From contig NZ_JAFUQR010000008.1 of assembly GCF_017472245.1 (NCBI RefSeq), forward strand, positions 214,579-278,578: a stretch of DNA of 64,000 nucleotides, given 5' to 3'. Within the stretch, counting starts at the first letter, position 1. Each line of letters starts with the position of its first letter. Position numbers and translations under genes: made by a program. The notes beneath the pieces were generated by a model. That model was given only the letters and a program-made list of their open reading frames with translations. It did no database searches and was not told where the DNA came from. The DNA comes from Chlamydia sp. (lineage in GTDB: Bacteria > Chlamydiota > Chlamydiia > Chlamydiales > Chlamydiaceae). Shown here piece after piece: positions 57,043-64,000 of this stretch.

Positions 57043-57597
57043 ATGTGGCTTTGGTCTTTAGTTAAGCTACGTCTGCTGTCTTTATTGCAGTTTCGCAAGA
57101 TTCGTTCGTTTATTCCACCAAATCAATACGAAGAGTATTCTCGTTCTATGCTTCAGCTGTTCTGTCTTTGGAAGGACGCCGATATTATGGAGTGGGAGAA
57201 TACTTGCCAGATTCTGTTTGGTGTTTGTACCAAAATGAGCGAAGATTTGCTTAGAAACCAGAAGCAGATACAAATACAATCCGCAAATAGAGAACAGTCA
57301 CAGGCAGAATGGGAAAAGACAGTCTGTGAATTGAAATCACAACTCGCATCTCAAGAAGATGAAAGTCGGCAGGAGATTTCTAAGTTACAAGCGGAAAATA
57401 GCTGGTTGCAAAATCGTTTAGCTGAAAAGTTGCAGCAAGCACGTCACCAAAATGATGTTATTGATGAGCTGAAACGTGATTTAGTTGAGAGCGTCCAGCA
57501 AATGGAAGTTAGCGAAGGTAGACGATTGTGCTATGAGCATAAAATTAAGATACTAGAAGAACAAATAGATCGATTTTTAGCAAAAGAAGAGGTTTAA
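57043..57597 (+). CDS. Coiled-coil protein of unknown function (CT503-like), 184 aa
   Basis: A short basic N-terminus (MWLWSLVKLRLLSLLQFRK) and a small helical region are followed by a continuous heptad pattern over about residues 68-182 (ISKLQAENSWLQNRLAEKLQ). This gives a long coiled coil. ATG 57043 has GAGGGA at spacing about 9; a TTG one codon upstream is not needed. It precedes ruvC by 87 bases. The role is unknown; a scaffold function would be guesswork. Confidence 0.75.
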   Translation: MWLWSLVKLRLLSLLQFRKIRSFIPPNQYEEYSRSMLQLFCLWKDADIMEWENTCQILFGVCTKMSEDLLRNQKQIQIQSANREQSQAEWEKTVCELKSQLASQEDESRQEISKLQAENSWLQNRLAEKLQQARHQNDVIDELKRDLVESVQQMEVSEGRRLCYEHKIKILEEQIDRFLAKEEV

Positions 57598-57683
57598 TTT
57601 GTCAGATCCTTTGGTAACGCTTTCCTTTATTGTATAAAATTCACAACGACATAAGGAAAATAAAAGACTCGGGTGAAAGGGGC

Positions 57684-58196
57684 ATGGCGGATCTGATTAT
57701 GGGAATAGATCCAGGAACTTTGGTTTGTGGATATGCACTCATTCGTGTGGAGAATCGATACCAAATCTTCCCACATAGTTTTGGAAAAATCAAACTTCCT
57801 CAGAAACAGCCTTTGTCTCACAGATATAAGCAGTTATTTACAGAGATTTCCACAATTCTTCAGCAAGAATCTCCTCAAGCAGTTGTATTAGAAACACAGT
57901 ATGTTCATAAAAATCCTCAAAGTACAATTAAGCTAGGAATGGCTAAAGGAGTGTTGTTATTAGCGGCGTCTTTACACGACGTTTCTGTATTTGAGTATTC
58001 TCCTAATACTGCTAAGAAGGCCGCTGTAGGTAAAGGAAATGCCTCGAAACAGCAAGTACAGCTTATGGTAAGTAAATTGCTGAATGTCCCTGATCTTTTA
58101 GCCACTGATAATGAGGATATTGCGGATGCTTTTGCTCTAGCTATGTGTCATGCACACCTATCTCCTTATCAGAACTTAAAGAAAGTTCTTTTGTAA
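57684..58196 (+). CDS. ruvC: Holliday junction endonuclease RuvC
   Basis: This 170-residue resolvase has the acidic catalytic residues in MGIDPGT (Asp9), VVLETQYV (Glu) and [15 protein letters not shown] (two Asp). It cuts four-way junctions. ATG 57684 has AAGGGG upstream; the in-frame ATG-like start at 57630 lies in the spacer and is rejected. ruvA follows by 19 bases; ruvB is not adjacent. Confidence 0.95.
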   Translation: MADLIMGIDPGTLVCGYALIRVENRYQIFPHSFGKIKLPQKQPLSHRYKQLFTEISTILQQESPQAVVLETQYVHKNPQSTIKLGMAKGVLLLAASLHDVSVFEYSPNTAKKAAVGKGNASKQQVQLMVSKLLNVPDLLATDNEDIADAFALAMCHAHLSPYQNLKKVLL

Positions 58197-58215
58197 TCAA
58201 TAACGTTAGACGCAG

Positions 58216-58812
58216 ATGTATGAATATATTAAAGGAAAATTAACCCAGTCTGATGGGGCTTATGTTGTTATTGAAAGTTTTGGTATAGGTTATGCCGTCA
58301 TGCTTTCAGATAGGTTTCGGGCTGATTTACGTGAACTAATGCACCAAGAAGTTCTAGTTTATATTCATAGTATTTTCAATGAGACAGAACATGTCTTATA
58401 CGGGTTTAGCTCAAGAGCGGAAAGGGAATGCTTTCGTTTGTTAATTTCTTTTTCTGGTATTGGCCCCAAAACTGGCTTGGCTATTTTGAATATGTTCCCT
58501 TTACAGGAGCTATGTTCTATAGTTCGTTCTGAAAATATAAAGGCTATTGCTTCGGTTCCTGGTATAGGGAAAAAAACAGCAGAGAAGCTTATGATTGATC
58601 TTAAACAAAGGCTTTTTGCTTTAATGCCTCTGTCTTTGGAAGAGCCTATGACTTCACCTATCTCTTCTTCTTTCAAAGAAGGCATAAGCGCTCTAATGAA
58701 CTTAGGCTTTTCCAGGTTCGCAGCGGACCGTATGATGACCGAAGCTGTTCAGGAGTTATCTGAAGATGCCTCTGTAACGGAACTCCTTCCTGTAGCTTTA
58801 AGAAAAGCTTAG
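58216..58812 (+). CDS. ruvA: Holliday junction helicase subunit RuvA
   Basis: This 198-residue protein has the N-terminal OB domain and two helix-hairpin-helix motifs ([15 protein letters not shown] and [18 protein letters not shown]) that bind the junction. The C-terminal domain that regulates RuvB follows. It lies 19 bases after ruvC. Confidence 0.96.
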   Translation: MYEYIKGKLTQSDGAYVVIESFGIGYAVMLSDRFRADLRELMHQEVLVYIHSIFNETEHVLYGFSSRAERECFRLLISFSGIGPKTGLAILNMFPLQELCSIVRSENIKAIASVPGIGKKTAEKLMIDLKQRLFALMPLSLEEPMTSPISSSFKEGISALMNLGFSRFAADRMMTEAVQELSEDASVTELLPVALRKA

Positions 58813-58857
58813 AATTTATAGCCTTGTTTCGAGAGTTTCTGAAAATGTTTAGCTCAG

Positions 58858-58886
58858 TTATAGTTCTCTCACAATTGTGTTAAAAT
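58858..58886 (+). promoter_or_regulatory. Possible promoter of ndk
   Basis: TTATAG (58858-58863), a 17-base spacer and TAAAAT (58881-58886). The -10 is good and the -35 weak. The leader would be about 70 bases. Confidence 0.3.
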
Positions 58887-58961
58887 GGCCTCTTTTCTGT
58901 ATGGAGATGATTGCTTGCCGCGTGCCGTTGCAAAAGAAGAATAGAGGCAAAAGGAGAATAT

Positions 58962-59387
58962 ATGGAACAAACATTATCAATAATCAAACCTGATTCTGTG
59001 GGCAAGGCTCATATAGGGGAAATTATTTCTATTTTTGAAAAAGCTGGGCTGCGTGTTGCTGCAATGAAAATGGTGCATCTCTCGGTTAAAGAAGCAGAAG
59101 GATTTTATGCTGTTCATAAAGAGAGACCTTTTTTCCAAGAACTGGTAGACTTTATGATCTCTGGCCCTGTTGTAGTAATGGTACTGCAAGGGGAAAATGC
59201 TGTCGCTCGTAACAGAGAGTTAATGGGAGCAACGAATCCTAGAGAAGCTGTGGAAGGCTCTATACGAGCTTTATTCGGAGAGTCTATAGGAGTTAATGCT
59301 GTTCATGGATCTGACAGTCTAGAGAATGCTGCCGTTGAGGTGGGGTATTTCTTTGCTAAAACAGAGATAGTCAACTCCGCAGCATAA
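58962..59387 (+). CDS. ndk: Nucleoside diphosphate kinase
   Basis: This 141-residue enzyme has LSIIKPDSV at the start, [11 protein letters not shown] and the catalytic His in NAVHGSDS (about residue 115). It balances NTP pools. ATG 58962 has AAAGGAG upstream; the longer frame from 58911 is rejected. A strong terminator follows. Confidence 0.97.
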   Translation: MEQTLSIIKPDSVGKAHIGEIISIFEKAGLRVAAMKMVHLSVKEAEGFYAVHKERPFFQELVDFMISGPVVVMVLQGENAVARNRELMGATNPREAVEGSIRALFGESIGVNAVHGSDSLENAAVEVGYFFAKTEIVNSAA

Positions 59388-59408
59388 TTGTTTTTGAGAT
59401 TTTGCTGG

Positions 59409-59451
59409 CCCCTTCTTCTCTCTTGTATAGAATAGAGGAAGGGGATTTTTT
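59409..59451 (+). terminator. Rho-independent terminator after ndk
   Basis: An 11-bp stem (CCCCTTCTTCT / AGAGGAAGGGG, one GU pair) with a 14-base loop, followed by ATTTTTT. It overlaps the end of the convergent lplA gene. Confidence 0.9.
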
Positions 59452-60151
59452 AAATCATCTGAGTCGCCTGTCGATGGGGGAGTCGCAGTGCTTTTTCTAA
59501 TTCTTGAACAGAACCTCTTTCCCAAATAATCTTATCTGCTGCTGCGTGCTGTAATTGCGATATAAAGTCTTCTTTTGAGTTAAATAGAGAATGGATGGTT
59601 CTTAAGAACTCATTATGTGGGCGGTTCTTCCTGTAAGATGGTTGTATTTGAGGGATAGGAAGGTAACGAGCAAGCTTTTGGGGGTTCATATCCCAAAGAA
59701 ATGTAGTGTGGTGAACCCAACGATGTTTTTGAATATATTGAGCATTCCCCCCAATTTTTTTACCAAAAAAGGTGTAATCGTTTTCCGTAGTTGCAAATCC
59801 TGGTGGGAAAATTGGTGCATAAAGATCTCCTGTCCATTGCATAAGATCTTTTGAAGCAGGTAAAGGAGAAGGGGAATTAATAATCCAAGAGACCATTAGA
59901 CTATCAGCATCCAGAAAAACTGTTCCTCCACCACTATACCGACGGATAATGGGAATATTATCTTGTCTTAAGTGTTCTAGGTATAGATCCTTTTCTGGGA
60001 TCCGGGAGATCCCTAACACCACAGCTTCTGGAAGAAATATATTCACCAAACAAAAATTTTGAGTCGAAGTACGTAAAAGGGCTTCTTCAAGTTGAAGTTG
60101 TTGAAAAATAGGAAGTCCTTCGCAGTCGACAAAAACACAATCAATGAGCAT
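59450..60151 (-). CDS. lplA: Lipoate-protein ligase A
   Basis: This 233-residue protein has the BPL/LplA lipoate-binding motif [13 protein letters not shown] (about 70-82) and the catalytic lysine in [13 protein letters not shown]. It attaches scavenged host lipoate to E2 proteins. The short length suggests only the catalytic domain. It overlaps mnmG by 11 bases and complements LipA in the other lipoate route. Confidence 0.9.
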   Translation of the reverse strand: MLIDCVFVDCEGLPIFQQLQLEEALLRTSTQNFCLVNIFLPEAVVLGISRIPEKDLYLEHLRQDNIPIIRRYSGGGTVFLDADSLMVSWIINSPSPLPASKDLMQWTGDLYAPIFPPGFATTENDYTFFGKKIGGNAQYIQKHRWVHHTTFLWDMNPQKLARYLPIPQIQPSYRKNRPHNEFLRTIHSLFNSKEDFISQLQHAAADKIIWERGSVQELEKALRLPHRQATQMI

Positions 60152-61973
60152 CTTTTTTTAAAGAGATCATAAGTACCTGAATGTCTGCTACAGAAATTCC
60201 TGAAATTCTGGCAGCGGATCCAATCGTACGTGGAGTAAATTTAGAAAGCTTTTCTCTAGCTTCCAAACTTAGTGCTGATATGCTGTTATAGTTCATATCT
60301 TCGGGAATTAAAATGTTTTCAGATTTCTCCATATTACGAATTAGGGTTTGCTGTCGAGAAATGTAACCTGCGTACTTAATTTCCATTTCTAAGGAAGCTT
60401 CAACAATGGGCCCTAAACTTTTGACATCTTCAGGAAACTCTGCAAGAAGTTGTTGGTAAGAAATTTCTGGACGACATAAGACCTTGGTCAAAGGAACAAC
60501 TGTATCACCATATTTTCTAAAAATTTTTGCGAGACGTTCTTTTTCTTGTTCTATGCACTCTTTTTGCTGTTGAAACATAGCGAAACGCTCGTTGGACAGT
60601 AGTCCTAAAGAATGCCCATAATGGGAGAGGCGTATGCCAGCGTTATCTTGGCGCAAAAGTAGTCGATGCTCAGCTCTACTCGTGAACATACGATAAGGCT
60701 CATCTAGTACTTGGGTTGTGAGATCATCCAGCATAACTCCAATATAAGACTCTTGACGAGTAGGTATAAATGCTGGGCGCCCCAAGACTTTATTCACAGC
60801 ATTAATCCCGGCAATTAAGCCTTGCGCAGCAGCTTCTTCGTATCCTGTAGTTCCATTGATCTGACCACACAAGAACAGTCCGTCAAGAAGTTTGGATTCC
60901 ATAGAGGGGAGAATCACATTCCCTTGGATGTAATCATATTCTATAGCATAAGCAGGGCGCGTAATTACCGCATTTTCTAAGCCTGCTACTGAGTGAACAA
61001 TCTCATACTGTACATCGAAAGGCATCGATGTAGATAGCCCGTTAACGTAAACTTCTTGCGTATTGAGGCCTTCTGGCTCAATAAAAATATGATGGCGATC
61101 CTTATCCGAAAACTTAACAATCTTGTCCTCTATTGAAGGACAATACCGAGGTCCTACACCTTCTATGCGTCCACCATATAAAGCAGAACGATGCAAATTA
61201 TTGATGATAAGGTCTTTGGTTTTGTCTGTCGTATGAGTGATGTAACAAGAAACTTGAGGTAATTGAGGGACAAAAGCTTCGTTTCGATGTACAAAACAAA
61301 CGTTTTGATCTCCAGGCTGTTCCTCCATTACCGAAAAATCAATAGACGAAGCTAACAGACGGGCAGGAGTCCCAGTTTTCAAGCGCCCTAAGGGGAAACC
61401 CAACCGCTTCAGATTTTCAGAAAGACCTGAAGAAGCTGCATCTCCTAGGCGCCCTCCAGAAAAATTCTGAGTTCCAATATGGATTAGCCCTCGCATGAAA
61501 GTCCCAGAAGATAGCACTACCGTCTTCCCTAGATAAGCCCATCCTTCTTTTGTTGACACTCCCAAAATCCGCTCCCCATTATCTAAGAGAGACTCTACCG
61601 AACCCTGCATGATGTGCAAACCTGACACTTGCTCTAATAAGCGCTTCATGTGGATATGATAAAGCTGTTTATCCACTTGAGCACGAGGAGCTCGGACTGC
61701 GGGACCTTTAGTTTGATTGAGAATACGGAACTGAATCCCAGATAAATCGGTAACTTCAGCCATAACCCCACCTAGGGCATCGATTTCTCGGACGATATGC
61801 CCTTTACCGATACCTCCCACAGCGGGATTACAACTGAGTTTTGCGATAGTATCTAGATTTGAGGTTAGAAGTAGGACAGACGCCCCCATTTTAGCAGCGC
61901 AACACGCAGCTTCACAGCCAGCATGCCCTGCACCAACGACTATCACATCGTAATCAACGGGAAACGTCCACAT
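60141..61973 (-). CDS. mnmG: tRNA uridine-5-carboxymethylaminomethyl modification enzyme MnmG (GidA)
   Basis: This 610-residue FAD enzyme has [12 protein letters not shown] at the N-terminus, [28 protein letters not shown] and the C-terminal [11 protein letters not shown]. With MnmE it modifies U34 of several tRNAs. ATG 61973 is used; a TTG at 61982 adds three residues and has no ribosome site. The small basic-protein gene ends 18 bases before it, and lplA overlaps its end. Confidence 0.97.
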   Translation of the reverse strand: MWTFPVDYDVIVVGAGHAGCEAACCAAKMGASVLLLTSNLDTIAKLSCNPAVGGIGKGHIVREIDALGGVMAEVTDLSGIQFRILNQTKGPAVRAPRAQVDKQLYHIHMKRLLEQVSGLHIMQGSVESLLDNGERILGVSTKEGWAYLGKTVVLSSGTFMRGLIHIGTQNFSGGRLGDAASSGLSENLKRLGFPLGRLKTGTPARLLASSIDFSVMEEQPGDQNVCFVHRNEAFVPQLPQVSCYITHTTDKTKDLIINNLHRSALYGGRIEGVGPRYCPSIEDKIVKFSDKDRHHIFIEPEGLNTQEVYVNGLSTSMPFDVQYEIVHSVAGLENAVITRPAYAIEYDYIQGNVILPSMESKLLDGLFLCGQINGTTGYEEAAAQGLIAGINAVNKVLGRPAFIPTRQESYIGVMLDDLTTQVLDEPYRMFTSRAEHRLLLRQDNAGIRLSHYGHSLGLLSNERFAMFQQQKECIEQEKERLAKIFRKYGDTVVPLTKVLCRPEISYQQLLAEFPEDVKSLGPIVEASLEMEIKYAGYISRQQTLIRNMEKSENILIPEDMNYNSISALSLEAREKLSKFTPRTIGSAARISGISVADIQVLMISLKKDAH

Positions 61974-61991
61974 AGAGCCCAAACAATCTAA

Positions 61992-62081
61992 CTATCTATT
62001 TTTATGACGATCTCTTCTGCGTCTTTTTTTACGCTTGTGCTTGGCGATCTTAAGTCTTCGTTTTTTCTTAACAGATGACAT
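61992..62081 (-). CDS. Small basic COX24/AURKAIP1-type protein (bS22-like ribosomal protein candidate), 29 aa
   Basis: A 90-base ORF reads MSSVKKKRRLKIAKHKRKKR then RRRDRHKNR. The composition (about 19 of 29 Lys/Arg/His) and the pattern S-x-V-K-K-x-R-R-x-K-I/M-x-K-H-K-R match the AURKAIP1/COX24 domain, which includes mycobacterial bS22 and mitochondrial mS38 of the small ribosomal subunit near the decoding site. It lies upstream of mnmG in the same direction, 18 bases away. It is too short for ordinary gene finders. A ribosomal role is inference from the family. Confidence 0.8.
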   Translation of the reverse strand: MSSVKKKRRLKIAKHKRKKRRRRDRHKNR

Positions 62082-62264
62082 GGTTTTCTTCTTAATAGTT
62101 TACGCAAAGAATAATAGGTGAGTCTTTTAGAAGACCCAGCTAATTCCTAAAGATCCGAGCGAAAGCTCCGTTTTCTTCAGGCTTGTCCTTAAAGTACCCC
62201 CCAGCTTCCACCGGGCGATGGGCAGAAGTTTACAATGGCAGTCAATTTTTGGGAATAAACTTGT

Positions 62265-63683
62265 TTATCCGGGGAACTCGCATCCAGCGTAATTGCGGAA
62301 TCGGGCGAAATCTTTCTCAAAAACTAATTGTACAGATCCAATTGAGCCGTGTCGGTTTTTAGCAACAATCAATTCAGCTGTTCCTGGTTTGTCGTTGGGG
62401 TCATAATACTCCCGGCGAAGTAAAAACATGATCTGATCGGCATCTTGTTCAATACTTCCACTCTCTCGTAAATCGCTCATCAAAGGTCTATGATTTGCTC
62501 TATCTTCGACTTTTCTTGACAGCTGAGAAAGACAAAGGATAGGGATATTAAGTTCTCTAGCTAAGTTTTTAAGCATTCGGGAAATCTCAGAGATCTCTTG
62601 GTTCCGCGAATCTGAGTTTCTTAAATTACCTGAGCTGGAGATTAACTGTAGGTAATCGATAACAAGGAACTGGATGTTATAGCTTTCTTTCATTCTTCTT
62701 GCTCGGGCTCGAAGATCCGTAATCTTTAGACCCGGATAGTCATCAATCAGTAAAGTGTGTTCTTCCATTTCTCTAACCACGGAGACAACACGTTGAAAAT
62801 CTCTTCCAGAAATATCTCCGATGCTGATTTTTTTTGCTTCTACCTCAGAGCGTGAGCAGATTATTCTATGAATAAGCTGGTCAACTGTCATCTCTAGAGA
62901 GAAAATCCCGACAGGAAGACGACTTTCAAAACAAAAATTTTCTACAATATTTAGTGCTAAAGCTGTTTTCCCCATAGCAGGCCGTGCAGCAAGAATAATG
63001 AGGTTAGATGGACTAAACCCATTAATCATTCTATCTAGATCCAGAAAGTGAGTGGGAAAGCCTGAAAGCGTTGGTATGCTTGCATCATGAGGGCTGGATT
63101 GGAAAGCCTCTTGGCGTTCCTGTAAAGCCAGTAAAAAAGATTTATCCTTAGTGGAAGAAATACCCTTGAGTTTGTCTGCGACAAGAACGTAAGGGGCTAA
63201 GTTTGTCGTTTGACTTATGCGAAACAGGATATTTTGAGCATCATCTAGGGCTGTAGTTACATCTCGGGGTTCTTCAGCAGCTTTCTTCTCTATATCTTTG
63301 GCTGCTTGGATCATTTTTCTCAAAATTGACTTAGAGCGGATGATCTCAGCGTACTCCTCAATATAAGCAGCTGTTCCTGCAAATTCTGATAAAGTAATCA
63401 GGTAAGCAGCGCCTCCAATGACGTTAAGTTGGTCTCGTCGCTTCAGCTCTTCTCCCGTAAGATGAGGATCCATGGGGCGATCTAATTTGAAGGCATCTTG
63501 CAGCACGCGGAAGATGATACGATGTTCCAAAAAATAAAAATCATCCTCCTGCAAAAGGTTCGCTGCAAGGTTCAGGTGATTGACATTCGTCAACATGCAC
63601 CCCAACACAATCATTTCAGATTCTTTTGAATTAGGAAGGGAAAGGAGTTGAGTAGAATGAGGTTTTTTAGTTTGGGTTGCCAT
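62265..63683 (-). CDS. dnaB: Replicative DNA helicase DnaB
   Basis: This 472-residue RecA-type helicase has the N-terminal primase-binding domain (about 15-120), Walker A AARPAMGKTALALN (about 226), FLVIDYLQLIS (Walker B), CLSQLSRKVEDR, and the C-terminal AKNRHGSIG. It unwinds the replication fork. ATG 63683 is used; a GTG at 63695 would add four residues. A 183-base gap separates it from the small basic gene downstream. Confidence 0.97.
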   Translation of the reverse strand: MATQTKKPHSTQLLSLPNSKESEMIVLGCMLTNVNHLNLAANLLQEDDFYFLEHRIIFRVLQDAFKLDRPMDPHLTGEELKRRDQLNVIGGAAYLITLSEFAGTAAYIEEYAEIIRSKSILRKMIQAAKDIEKKAAEEPRDVTTALDDAQNILFRISQTTNLAPYVLVADKLKGISSTKDKSFLLALQERQEAFQSSPHDASIPTLSGFPTHFLDLDRMINGFSPSNLIILAARPAMGKTALALNIVENFCFESRLPVGIFSLEMTVDQLIHRIICSRSEVEAKKISIGDISGRDFQRVVSVVREMEEHTLLIDDYPGLKITDLRARARRMKESYNIQFLVIDYLQLISSSGNLRNSDSRNQEISEISRMLKNLARELNIPILCLSQLSRKVEDRANHRPLMSDLRESGSIEQDADQIMFLLRREYYDPNDKPGTAELIVAKNRHGSIGSVQLVFEKDFARFRNYAGCEFPG

Positions 63684-63919
63684 GGCAGGTTTCACTTTAT
63701 TCTGTTATTCCATTAGGGAAGAGACTTTCTCGGTCAGGGTAGGGGATTAAGTGATATATCCTCAAGAGGAAACGGGGGCAAAGAGAATATCGTCTGTCGG
63801 TGGACAGCAGGGACTAGTTCTTTCTCAAGGAAGCTAGATGGCAACTCTTGCTTTTCAAAAAAATTACTCTTGTGTAAATTCGTTCTTTCCGAGCTGGTTG
63901 TTAGTTCGGTTGTTTCATT

Positions 63920-64000
63920 GGAAAGATGACTGAGTGGTCGAAAGTACGTCCCTGCTAAGGACGCGTACCCCTTAAAGGGTACCGAGGGTTCGAATCCCTC
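63920..64000 (+). tRNA. tRNA-Ser (anticodon GCT), 3' end cut by window edge
   Basis: GGAAAGATGACTGAGTGG begins a serine tRNA. The anticodon arm CGTCC-CTGCTAA-GGACG gives GCT. A long variable arm (GTACCC / GGGTAC) and TPsiC arm (GAGGG-TTCGAAT-CCCTC) follow. The acceptor 3' strand lies past the window. Confidence 0.93.

Overview
The window is chromosomal DNA of an obligate intracellular Chlamydia of the trachomatis/muridarum/suis group. The gene order is the one I recall for C. trachomatis, counterparts CT567 down to CT497, with a Cap1-like inclusion protein, a type III secretion (T3S) cluster split off from other T3S genes, and lipid A genes. Two points argue against C. trachomatis itself: the Cap1 homologue (41312-42196) is clearly diverged from the sequence I remember, and an extra uracil phosphoribosyltransferase gene sits between dnaE and the CT546-like gene. 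C. muridarum is my best guess (inference). There are no insertion sequences, prophages or CRISPR arrays.

Layout. 1-1838: end of a secretion-linked cluster plus an Inc-like membrane protein, closed by a strong terminator. 1849-9331 (minus strand): a promoter, then lpdA, lipA, sctJ, sctK-like, sctL, sctR, sctS and sctT, i.e. 2-oxoacid dehydrogenase/lipoate genes ahead of the T3S base and export gate. 9377-18145 (minus): zinc-ribbon membrane protein, SNF2/SWIM helicase, BrnQ transporter, RsmB-like methyltransferase, a secreted protein and a D,D-carboxypeptidase. 18245-20663: small unknown gene, rsbW anti-sigma kinase, an LptE-like lipoprotein and a BamD-like TPR protein. 20768-22777: exported CT546-like protein and upp. 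22834-27925 (minus): dnaE and uhpC. 28305-32690: hisS, aspS, mip, trmL. 32704-33269 (minus): trxA and tRNA-Leu(CAG). 33501-41156: CT538-like gene, tsaE, dnaQ-like exonuclease, acyl-CoA thioesterase, lnt, then lpxC-fabZ-lpxA-fmt. 41312-42254: cap1. 42626-56758: a long S10/spc/alpha ribosomal superoperon with secY and rpoA, then gapA and a CT504-like gene. 56877-59451: tRNA-Leu(TAA), coiled-coil gene, ruvC, ruvA, ndk. 59450-63683 (minus): lplA, mnmG, a 29-residue basic gene, dnaB. A partial tRNA-Ser(GCT) ends the window.

Functionally the window combines translation (23 ribosomal-operon genes, two aminoacyl-tRNA synthetases, tRNA modification by TsaE, TrmL and MnmG), envelope building (LpxC, LpxA, FabZ, Lnt, DacF, LptE-like, BamD-like), virulence export (T3S, Inc-like proteins, Mip), lipoate metabolism (LipA, LplA, LpdA), DNA replication and repair (DnaE, DnaB, RuvA, RuvC) and host-metabolite uptake (UhpC, BrnQ).

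The items most worth a second look are: a Upp that carries a signal peptide and a 90-residue N-terminal extension behind a near-perfect sigma-66 promoter; an overlooked 29-residue COX24/bS22-like ribosomal protein gene upstream of mnmG; an out-of-frame protein-like ORF between the sctK-like gene and sctL; a cysteine-rich periplasmic extension on SctR; and several promoters that fix gene starts. All calls come from reading the sequence and from family knowledge; no database search was run.
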